Position numbers and translations under genes: made by a program. A stretch of DNA of 64,000 nucleotides, taken from the NCBI GenBank assembly GCA_022495995.1, contig JAFEMH010000980.1:434001-498000 (forward strand). Direction: 5' to 3'. Shown one piece after another: positions 54,859 to 64,000 of this stretch. The stretch comes from Adenophora triphylla var. japonica (lineage: Eukaryota > Streptophyta > Magnoliopsida > Asterales > Campanulaceae). Numbering within the stretch: the stretch's first letter is position 1; each line of letters starts with the position of its first letter. Under the pieces are notes generated by a model. That model saw nothing but the letters and a program-made list of their open reading frames with translations. It made no database searches and was not told where the DNA came from.

Positions 54859-57125
54859 TGTAAGTACCCAAATCTGGCTCATGCCTTCCGGTTAAGTTTC
54901 CCGGCAATTTCGGTAAATTTTCCGGTAATTTCCCGGACTTTCCTACAGTTCCGAAAATATTCCGGAACTGTTCCAAATTAATTAAAGGCTGAAAGGAATG
55001 CTTATCAATTAAGAAACACGTTTTTCTTAATTCAAGGAATCCTTCTAGAAGACTGCCACCTTGCATGATTCTAGAAGGAACTGCATGTGGCTACTTATGT
55101 CGTGCGACATAACCAGCCAGGGAGAGTTCTAGAAGCTTGCCACCTTGCATGTTTCTAGAAGAATCTGGAAGTGGCTACTTATGTCGTGCGACATAATAGG
55201 CCATGAAGACTTCTAGAAGCTTGCCACCTTGCATGTTTCTAGAAGAAAAACGGTTATGGCTTGTTATGTCGTGCGACATACTAAGCCCATGCAGTGCTCT
55301 ATAAATAGAGGCCTTCACCTCTCATTTTAGGCACCCCTTTTCCACCCCCTCGCCTCCCTCTATAGGGAATATGCCTGTGAAGCATCCCCTCTCCTCACAA
55401 TCCTCCCAAATCAATCCCAAATCAATCCCACACATACTTCCCACACACACACTTCCACACACATCAAGAAACCAAGGTTCTCACTAATCAAGCCTTGACA
55501 TCGCCTCGAGGAGGATGCTTGAAGGCTCCTATATCTAACTTGATATAGGAGTTGTGGATCTTCAAGGGTAACGCTCCCTTCCTCCCTATTTCTCCCTCTT
55601 TTAAACATATGTAGTTTAATCCACATAAATGACCTCAAATGTGTTGTAATAACTGAGATCTAATCTTTGCATATCTATTTTAGTCTCAGATCTCATAGAT
55701 CCATCATTGTTTTACACATCATTTCATATAATCAAACCATTTTGACATTTTTTTGCATGAATACTCGAGATGAGTATGGATTCCTCATATCCACATCCTT
55801 TTGAAGTATTCATTATTGAAATACTTGTTCTCTGAGATCTATTTGTGAAGAAACTTGGCCATATTGGTGCCTTGTTACCTCTGTAGATCCCAGCTGAAAG
55901 GTCTCTGCAAAGTGGCTAGTTATGTCACGCGACATAGGCAGCCTATGTCACGCGACAAACATAGCCAATTTGCAGAAACTTCATATTTTTCAAGCTGTAA
56001 TCTGATGTTAACCCCCATCATGCTATAATATGATGTCTATCTGCAATTTAGATAGTATCTATGTACATAAAATGTCATCTTTTCATTAAAATACCATTTT
56101 CACACATAAAGGTGCATCCTTTGCACCTAAATCCTATTTTCATGCATTAAAATCATTCCTTTTGAACTAAAAATTGCATCCTTTGCATTCAAAATCCCTT
56201 TTCACATTAAAGATGCATTCTTTGCACCCAAAAACTCATTTTCATACTTAAAAATGCATACTTTGCATTAAAAAAATCATTCTTTGCCATTTTCATGCAT
56301 CATTTGTACATTAAATGCTATTTTCCAACATAAAAATATATTCTTTGCACAAAAATCATTTCTTTACATAAAAAGCATCCATTTGCAATCAAAAGCATCC
56401 TTTGCAACTTAAAAATGTCATATTTTCACTAAAGTGTCATTTTTATCATGCATTCCCCCATGTCCCCATTAGAAACCTTTGGAACGGACCGGTGTAAAGG
56501 TCTTATCTTTACATCGTTCCTTTCATTAAAGGTTCCATGATCTCTTTAGAAAGGGACAACCTTGAACCCTATATCTCCAATTATCACTTAAGACGAGTAA
56601 GAAGCATTTATATGAGCTCGACCGTCTTAAAGTGTAGGATTGATGGGCTAAGAACCCTCCTTTTCTAAAGAACCTCATCTTTGACTATAAAGAGAGTCAT
56701 TCTCTCGATCATGCAAAGTCCCGAGGTTAAAAATGCAATGATCACAAGTCCAAGATGAGGACGGGATCATAATCCCGAATATATAAAATCCAAGAAATCC
56801 CGAGCGACAACCAATAAATGGTTTGTACGTCCGGAAGACGACTTGGGACATTCCCTCCCTTTATTTTCAAACACATGCACACAAGAAAGCACGCAAGCAA
56901 GCACGATTAATGGGATCTTGGGAGACTTGCTCCGGCAAGGCACCTTGGGTGAACGACGATCCGTTCTTCCCAAGGGGTAACTTAACCTCCGAACCCATAA
57001 AACCTTTTTTTCAAAGTTTTGAGGTAATCAAAATGGCGTGGCGACTCCGTTTTTCAAAATTAAACCGGATGTCTTCAAACTCGCGTGAATTTCCAATAAA
57101 CAAAAATTTGGGGCACACATTCACA
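54859..57125 (+). repeat. TE4 LTR 2
   Basis: 2267 bp, TGTAAGTACCC to CACATTCACA, without the hAT insertion found in LTR 1. Palindromes lie upstream of TATAAATA (55300-55307), with a downstream pair near 55920. Divergence from LTR 1 includes many small indels, so this pair is older than those of TE2 and the Copia element, or does not derive from a single insertion. Confidence 0.92.
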
Positions 57126-57957
57126 GTTTGGCGACTCCGCTGGGGAAATACCAAAGGAGAAAAGCTTTTATTTTCAAAACAAAAATCGATACTCGGTATA
57201 TAGGTGGAAACCACTTAACCTTCCTGTACACTCCCTGATGTGGGAGTTGGGATAACCGGCGGTTTAACAATCCCACGTACCAGTATCCCTTTTCGAAAAA
57301 AAAATTGAACAAAATAAAAGAAAGCTTTTCCCTTTGAGCGGGTTAGACTCCCGTCGCTGATTTCATTAATCGTGCTTGCTTTCTTTATCTTGCATTGCAT
57401 CATTTGCATCTTGGAAATTGTGCATACTTTGAACGGAAAACAACCCGGAAAAAATTACAAAGGAGTGGAACCTGGAAAATTGATCCATGCAGTCGTACGG
57501 CTCAATCCTCCTTGGATTCTGACCGGGCGACCTCAGTGGCAATTCCATCAGGAAAAATTGAGGTTAATCGGCGGGCCCTAGCGGCTTGGGGCTACTCGGC
57601 TCCATGACCGATCCGGGGCTCCTTAAAAATTTACGTGCTTACGTGTTGCATTTTCCCGTCCCAAAATTATTCCTTTAAAACACATTTCATGAAAATCTCT
57701 CGTTTTAACTCAAAAGGAACATTTTTAGGAGACCGCACACTACGCGCACGATATATCCCGTACACTTTGCACGCACGTCCTTCAAACCCGAGGGTGGTTC
57801 CACTGCAATCACGGGACAGCCTTACGATGCTCCCGGCGCGCACGGAATCATCCCAACCTCCCCATGGCAGCCAGTGTCGACCAATGCACAGTCCGTGTCA
57901 CACGTTTCAAAAAAACCGTGACTTTTGGTTGGTTTTTGGTCTAGTCCGTGTCATTTA
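57126..57957 (+). mobile_element. Second TE4-type internal start, truncated
   Basis: A tRNA-Arg primer site follows LTR 2 (from 57129), and the sequence then parallels 43595 to about 44430 with scattered differences. It stops at CCGTGTCAT (57957), where TE5 gag sequence begins. So LTR 2 serves as the 5' LTR of a second, truncated copy. Confidence 0.85.
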
Positions 57958-58064
57958 CCTCTAGTGACCTCTGAGGAATCTATCTCTCCTGGACCCGAAA
58001 CACACACTCGATCACAGACGTTCTCTTTCGGTTCCCCTTCGTTATCTCTTTTTGTACCACCTCT

Positions 58065-58820
58065 TTATCGTCCACCCGGTTGACCACTGCTTGAAGCTCG
58101 TCCCCGCTGAAACTTTGGACAATTTCTCCTAAAGTGTCCCATTTCTCCACACTTAATACACCTACCTTGCTTACTCCAACAATGATCTTCGGTATGTCCA
58201 ATCTTCTTACAAAATTTACAAATCATCCCATACTGTTTGGATATTGACCTAGACGAAGAAGCTACAACAAGTTCCCCTCTCACACTTCCTGAAGTTAAAG
58301 CCCTTGGCTGTCCTCTAATGATTTTGGATCCTTGTCCTAGATACTTTGGCTTATTTCCAATCCCACCTTCCGATTTTCCACTATTTTCTTCAATGCTATT
58401 CTCGATCTTATAAGCTCTCTCTATGACTGTCTGATAATTGGTGAAGCTATCAATCAGTAATTTCTTCCTAAACTCAATCCTCAAACCTTTTATAAACCTA
58501 TGAACTCTTCTCCCTTCATGCGGTACCAAATGAGGGCAACACTTAGCTAATTCCTCAAACCTGACTGAATACTGATTCACTGTCATGTCCCCTTGTTCTA
58601 GTCCTAAGAATTCGATCTCCTTCTTGTCCCTTGTAATCATCAAAATAAAATAATCCCCGAACTGTTTGGTGAAATTATCCCAAGTCTGGGGCATATGATC
58701 CCGCTCCCAATTCCCTTTCAAAATCTGCCACCACTGATCAGCTGGACCTTCAAGTTTGAAAACGGCATACCTAACTTTCTCTTTGTTGGGACTTTCTATA
58801 ACCTCAAAAATCCTATTCAT
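58065..58820 (-). pseudogene. gag: TE5 gag
   Basis: 251 open codons covering most of the Retrotrans_gag domain (KLEGPADQWWQILKGNW, QTWDNFTKQFGDYF, CPHLVPHEGRRVHRF) and two zinc knuckles, CKFCKKIGHTEDHC and CIKCGEMGHFRRNC. The N-terminal part (58821-59100) is recognisable but frame-broken, with a shift near 58870. The C-terminal extension into protease is cut off by the junction at 57957. Not functional as it stands. Confidence 0.85.
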
Positions 58821-59154
58821 TTCGGCTAACCATTTTTCTGCCTTTAACGGATCCGAATCTCCGTTAAAGCTCTAAAGGGTTCATCTTCACAAGTCTTTCC
58901 AATCCATCACTTTTACATTCCTCGATTGATTCGGAATCGATCCTCTAGTCTCCATATTATGTACAAACATCCCGAATAACTTCATCATCTCTTCATTCTC
59001 GAATTCCACCTATACCCATATCTCCTTCAATTTCTAGAACTTTTCGCCGATCATCATTGCTTCCGCCATTGGAACCAACTCCCGCATTAAACACTCGACG
59101 TTAATTACCACACATTCCCCTTAGTTTAGACATCTACCCTTGACCTCTAAACTA

Positions 59155-59166
59155 AGCTCGATACCA
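59155..59166 (-). other. TE5 primer binding site (tRNA-iMet)
   Basis: TGGTATCGAGCT on the minus strand, a diverged form of TGGTATCAGAGC, two bases from the LTR. Confidence 0.75.
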
Positions 59167-59168
59167 AT

Positions 59169-62023
59169 CGTGAGCACCCCAACCCGGACCTAACGCGTGT
59201 CCCGAGCTTGGGAAGGTCAAACTAAGAAAACCCATCTTCTATTTTTTAAAACTTTTATTTGCCTTTACAAGAAAACCAATTCTCAATTTTTCCATAAACA
59301 AAATCAAATAAATATATCTCCACTTGGAGGAATTTAAACAAATACTTTAAGAACCATAATTGATTAATTACATTGAGAACTTTAATTAACATTGTTTAAC
59401 AAAAGAGTTTTCCTTACAACTTATAAAAGAGTAATACTTAAATATGACTCCCGACAACCCACATATCTACCTATCCTGACAAGTCCCAAAAGCAAGAGTC
59501 CAAACTCTTTTCCCGGCCTCACCGGTTCAGTTACCTGTCTCAAAGACAATCTAAAGCAAGAAAGGGAAGGGGTGAGAATAAATCTCAATAAGCTATTATG
59601 AATGCAGCAAGATATCAAACAAGATGCAACACATAGCATGGTAGCACATAACACATTATGAAAGCGGTAAACACCTTATGTTACCTCATTTTACCTTTCC
59701 CGTCTGAACAATAAGTCGTACAACGTGGGAGTAAAACTCCGCTCTTTGGTGAATTGCCCCCATGCACATTCACCGCTTATAGGTCTCATACCCCAGAGAT
59801 CCATATAAGAAAAATAGGATACTTATATGACCCTTATTCAGAGTATCATATAATATCATCGCTACTGTAAAGCTTTTGGCTTCATACAGAGCATTCCACC
59901 GGTACACCAAATTGCAGCGGCATGTTAGGCTTTTGGCTCAATACAGCGGCTAGCACCCCCACTCTGTGGCCACAGAGGGGGCAGGTCACAGGTATAATGA
60001 ACCTTCAATCACTTATAGAACAAATCAATAATTGATTGAATTCCATTATACCCCCTAATCATATATACTCGTTCAAGCACAAGATAGATATTTGAAATAA
60101 ATCCACAAAGGGGATAAGAACATAACAACATGGTAATGAATACTCATGTGAAATCAATACTATAGTGCAACAGTTCATGTAATACACTATGCATAATACC
60201 ATTAACGAATTTACATTCAAGTAAGGTATCCATATAACCACATAATCCACACCGGGATACAATATAATCAACATGTCATATAATCCACAATCGATACAAT
60301 ACAAGCAACATGCCAAATAATCCACAATCGATACCATACAACCATATACCAAATAATCCACAATTGGGGTACAATATATTGATGTAACACATATATATTC
60401 CTAACCAACACAATAGTGTGATTATAATCTCTACGCCGTTCAACTAATAATCAAGGTATGGGAGCAAGTAAGGCCACCCTAAACCATAAACCATTCTTAC
60501 GAAGTCATTACTCAACCTTGAATAATATTCATAAAAGTTCAAGACCTACTTCCAACAATTCCATTTCGACCAAATAAGACATCATGTCCTAGCCAAGGTA
60601 TTCTACTTTAACTTAGGTTAAAAAGGATTAATTCATATCCGGGTTGGACTAGGTTCTACTAATTTATAATGGTTGGGATTCAAGCCACGAGGTTATTGGT
60701 GAAAATCAAAGAAGAAGGAAACCGAGGAAATTCTCGTGACATGGGCGACCGCCTGGGCGACCGCCTGTCACTATGGGCGACCGCCCAAGAGGGTCTAATA
60801 AGGGTTACACTTTCTGGTGGGTCAAGGCCGCTCAAGGGCCTATGGGCGACCGCCCAAGGGAGATTTCAGCACTTCGAAATTTCTAACTTCTTTTCACATA
60901 TTTTCTTTTCCCCATTTATAATCTTTCTTAAAAATACCCAAAAGGATTTTCTAACTTTACAAACCTCATTTTAAATCATTAAATCCCCAAATAACATAAC
61001 CCTAAATCATTTACCCCTTGATTCTCCACCCATTTCACTACCACAATTCAAGTTTAACCTCCTTAATCTAACTTAATCCATTTTTTTGCACTATTGATCA
61101 TCTTCCTTAAACAACCACATCATTCTATAACATAAACCCATTTCTTAACTACAAGAAGGTTTCCAAAGCATCTAATAACCATTTTAATAATAATAACAAC
61201 ACCAAATAATTCATGAACATTAATTAGAAGAGAAAATCATAATAATCCCATTCAAGGCATTAACATATTACTCCCATTATACCCTCATTCCTTCAACTTA
61301 AACTCCCATATCATAACTAAAAATCAATTAAATCTTGAATAATCATTTTACTCAAATAACCATATTAAAAATACAATATACTTTTTATTTTCATAAAACA
61401 TTCATTAACATATAAAATGTGCAATATTTAGAAAGAAGTCATAATAACTTACCTAGCAAATATGGGATGGAATGAAGATTTTCTTAGCTTGATTGATTCC
61501 TCTAGTTGTCCCAACCTCAAAAGTACTCTTAGATTTGAAAATGGATGGAAAATGGGCTTGCTCTATGCCTTTGGAAGGTGAGGCTTCAATGGAAGTTTTC
61601 CATGGATGGTTCTTGGCTAGAGGGAAGTGAGAAGAATGATGAGGAGGTGAAAGAAGTATGGGAGGTATGGGAAGAGTGTAAGGAAAAGTAAGGGAGTATG
61701 GGTGGCATTTGACTTTAGAGGGGGGAAGGGGAGGAATTTAGGGAAAAAATGGTCCCCCCCACCCAAATATTAATCCAAGGCTTTCAACCAAATAAATGAA
61801 AGCCCCTTTTATTTTCCATTATTTATTTTACCCAATTTAACCTCCTCCTACTCCTTATTCAATTTCTATTTTTATATTTTCCTTTAGGACATTATTTTAC
61901 TTCCCTATCATTTTATCCTAATATAAGGAACCAAGTATATAAAAATGAACACATAATATTAATAATAATATTAAAAGCATATAATATTATACTAAAATTG
62001 TACCTAGGGTTAGGATCGTTACA
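59169..62023 (-). repeat. TE5 5' LTR
   Basis: About 2855 bp; in plus reading (CG/TG)TGAGCACCCCAACC to GGATCGTTACA. It contains the degenerate ~40-bp repeat zone (60230-60370), GCGACCGC palindromes (60745-60853), and TATAAAT on the minus strand at 60662-60668. Confidence 0.88.
60745..60853. promoter_or_regulatory. GCGACCGC palindrome cluster in TE5 LTR
   Basis: Cores at 60745-60752, 60757-60764, 60777-60784 and 60846-60853, the last two in full TGGGCGACCGCCCA context. On the minus strand this reads GCGGTCGC, the TE1 motif. A minus-strand TATAAAT lies about 75 bases downstream (60662-60668). Confidence 0.7.
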
Positions 62024-62025
62024 AA

Positions 62026-62475
62026 GATAGTCGTAAGTCTACTTCGGACTACATTTATCTACTTTGTGGAGGAGCAATTTCTTGGAAGAGTGTTAAGCAG
62101 ACACTTGTTGCTACTTCTACGATGGAGACAGAGTTTGTGGCTTGTTATGAGGCATCAAATCACGCAATTTGGTTGTGAAATTTTATCACTGGGCTGCGCA
62201 TATTAGGTGACGTTGAAAGGCCATTAAAGTTATTTTGTGATAATAAGTCGGCAGTTATGTATTCTAATAACAACAAGAGCTCGTCTAAGTCTAAGCACAT
62301 AGACATTAAGTATCTTGTTGTTAAGAAACGGATTCAGAATGGACAGATTTGTATTGAGCATATTGGGACTAACTCCATGGTCGCGGATCCGCTTACTAAG
62401 GGTGTAACACCGAAGGTTTTTTTACGAGCACACTGCTTGTATGGGTGTTGTATCACTAGAGTATGCTTAGATTGA
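62026..62475 (+). pseudogene. pol: TE6 Copia RNase H, C-terminal part
   Basis: Reads [20 protein letters not shown], then [20 protein letters not shown], a TGA stop at 62176-62178, then LFCDNKSAVMYSNNNKSSSK, HIDIKYL and ADPLTKGVTPKVF to the stop at 62475. This is the RNase H domain and pol C-terminus of a Ty1/copia element. The upstream part is absent because TE5 abuts it. One in-frame stop makes it non-functional. Confidence 0.88.
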
Positions 62476-62879
62476 GTGGGAGTTTTGTATTTTGCTCTTA
62501 CATTTATTGTTATAAGTATATTTGGTTTTTCAGTTTTTGGTTAATGAAGTTATTTTGCACTCTGAATATTTGGTTGATCTCAAAATAAGGTTGGATCAGT
62601 TGAGAATAGACATGTGAAGATCACATTACATGTTATTTCATGCTACACATCCATACTTGATCCATGTCATTTAGTTGAGTTAATATATGTGACCACTGAT
62701 GGGTCTAGTTGAGCTAATAGTGACGAAAACCTCTTTGATCCTTATGTTGATTTGACTAATGGACCAGATTGGTTTAAGATGACACAATTTGGTAAAGCAT
62801 TGATGTTAAGGTTTATAATGTGATATGCAATTAAACTAAGGCATTATACTATGTACATGTGTAAGTTCAAGTGGGAGAT
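62476..62879 (+). other. TE6 3' non-coding region and polypurine tract
   Basis: AT-rich sequence after pol without domains. It ends in AAGTGGGAGAT, the polypurine tract directly before the LTR. Confidence 0.65.
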
Positions 62880-63360
62880 TGTTGGAATATTTTATGGACT
62901 TTACATATACTAGCATAATAAATAAAGTCTTTGGACACATAGACGTATGTGCACTATAAGTAATTGTATATGTCACATTAAATATTAAAGTATTTGGGCC
63001 TAATAAAGTGATCTACTAAAGTTGAAGGGGACACAAGTCATCTTTTATAAGTATGGGATCTACAGTTAATATGTGTAGATAGCTAAGGGGCCTAGTTGTT
63101 AATCTATGATGGGCTGACTAACATACTAGGTCATTATAAATATAGGATTATGGTCCCCAATTGACCTAACTAGGTTTTATTCTCTTGATTCCCATTGTCA
63201 ATTGAATTTTAAGAATCCTAAGGATCAATTGGAAGGCAATAATCGTTCATCAAGTCTTCATCAAGTATTCTTCAAACATTGCTATGGATTCAAGTTTGTC
63301 TATCGTTCTATAATCTTTGATAACTTAAAGCACGATTGTCCTAGAATAAATATTCCGCAT
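62880..63360 (+). repeat. TE6 3' LTR (right end approximate)
   Basis: Begins TGTTGGAATATTTT after the polypurine tract. A TATAAATATA box lies near 63135. The right end is probably near AATATTCCGCA (about 63350-63360), complementary to the GGAATATT near the start. No second LTR is present to confirm it. No CpG palindrome cluster is seen in this LTR. Confidence 0.65.
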
Positions 63361-64000
63361 CATTCTAGGATTTATGTATAATTAATTCCATCAAATCACT
63401 CGTATGTATGTGAATATAATATTGCATGAACTATTGTAGAAATAATACAACATTTATAATAACTTCTCGTACATTATAATATTTTTTAAAACCGAAAACC
63501 CTTTATTTTTTCTTCACCAATCATCAACTGACCTTTTTTTTCCTATTATAAATCCCTACAAAATTTTACCACTACTATTATTAGAGTCTATTAAAATCAG
63601 TGAAGCTGTATGACAATCATATTGTTCAACAGTTGAGATTAAATCTCTTACAAATAGGTGATCCTTGTTGGTGGTGAAAGACAAATAGGTCAAAAACATA
63701 TATTTTCTTAATAAATGATCAAACCGTCAAGATTATAAGGAAAAAAAAACAATTGTAAGTGAAATTGCCCCTGTTTATGTATGAAAAAAATAAATGCATT
63801 ATGAGTATTTTTCACATGTTAAATATGATAAAGAGTTTTAATTGTCACGTAAACGATTATATACTCCGTCCATGTCATTTGAAATTGTAAAATTTGTTAT
63901 TTTTAGTGTTTCACTTAAAATTGAAAAATAAAGAATGATAAATTTTGAATACTTTATAAAAAAATTTAGCTCAATCGGCATCTGGCGTCCCTTTTCATAC
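63361..64000. other. AT-rich intergenic sequence; possible MITE start at 63864
   Basis: No open frame or RNA gene of note. At about 63862 the sequence TACTCCGTCC resembles a decayed Stowaway left terminus (CTCCCTCCGTCC), but the window ends before a right terminus could appear. Confidence 0.35.

Larger units (their letters stand above)
40388..57957 (+). mobile_element. TE4: Ogre/Tat-like non-autonomous element, LTR-internal-LTR-internal
   Basis: Order: LTR 40388-43594 (with a nested hAT element), internal region 43595-54858, LTR 54859-57125, then 57126-57957, which repeats the start of the internal region (43595 to about 44430) and breaks off into TE5. A tRNA-Arg primer site follows both LTRs; a polypurine tract precedes the second. 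The internal region carries a partial gag (46026-47489) and an antisense PMD gene (50878-53310), but no RT, RNase H or integrase. The two LTRs are visibly more divergent than those of TE2. The second internal start beyond the 3' LTR suggests LTR recombination between copies. Confidence 0.9.
57958..62023 (-). mobile_element. TE5: Tekay-like element, gag and 5' LTR only
   Basis: 5' LTR 59169-62023, primer site next to it, gag on the minus strand down to 57958 where the TE4 fragment begins. Protease, pol and the 3' LTR are missing. LTR ends and gag resemble TE1 and TE3 at moderate similarity. The LTR abuts Copia RNase H sequence at 62024, so TE5 probably inserted into TE6. Confidence 0.85.

Overview
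This is a repeat-dominated block of plant nuclear DNA. The evidence is plant-type LTR retrotransposons with tRNA-iMet and tRNA-Arg primer sites, Stowaway-, hAT- and PIF/Harbinger-like elements, a tRNA-derived SINE, GT-AG introns and a plant mobile domain (PMD) gene. I could not identify the species. No clearly functional single-copy host gene is visible; one possible host exon lies at 930-1196.

Layout. (1) 1-4962: small DNA elements (Stowaway-like 276-560, hAT-like 2038-2795, PIF/Harbinger-like 3274-4548), a 75-bp tandem repeat and a minus-strand SINE. (2) 4963-29793: a plus-strand Ty3/gypsy chromovirus (Tekay-like, here TE1) flanked by TTCGC, with gag-protease and RT-RNaseH-integrase reading frames. 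It carries two nested insertions. A Copia element (5508-11200, TSD ATCTT) sits in its 5' LTR. A minus-strand, pol-less Ogre/Tat-like element (TE2, 18166-28370, TSD ATAAT) sits in its 3' LTR. (3) 30120-38999: a decayed minus-strand Tekay-like element (TE3) truncated at its right end. (4) 39000-57957: a plus-strand complex of Ogre/Tat-like non-autonomous DNA: a related fragment, then LTR, internal region, LTR and a second internal start (TE4). TE4 encodes a partial gag and, on the opposite strand, a broken intron-containing PMD gene. Its first LTR holds a hAT-like element (41118-42033, 8-bp TSD) that seems to carry a host 5' UTR and start codon. (5) 57958-62023: the gag and 5' LTR of another minus-strand Tekay-like element (TE5). 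(6) 62024-64000: the RNase H end and 3' LTR of a Copia element (TE6), then AT-rich DNA.

How the parts relate. TE1 alone keeps near-complete coding capacity, with one in-frame stop between protease and RT. The Copia element and TE2 have almost identical LTR pairs (roughly 0.6% and 1% different by eye) but dead or missing pol, so they probably moved using proteins made elsewhere. TE2 and TE4 share a tRNA-Arg primer site, a zinc-knuckle variant, a conserved block before the 3' LTR and large tandem arrays.

Most notable. Every well-preserved LTR family except TE6 carries a cluster of short CpG-rich palindromes, and in most a TATA box lies shortly downstream. The motif differs between families: GCGGTCGC in Copia, TE1 and TE5; CGATCG in TE2; GCACGACTCGTGC in TE3; TGTCGTGCGACA in TE4. 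Related LTRs (TE1 and TE3) hold different palindromes in a comparable position, suggesting a fast-changing but architecturally conserved regulatory site. In TE4 the same palindrome also brackets the antisense PMD gene, whose segment is flanked by ~85-bp direct repeats.
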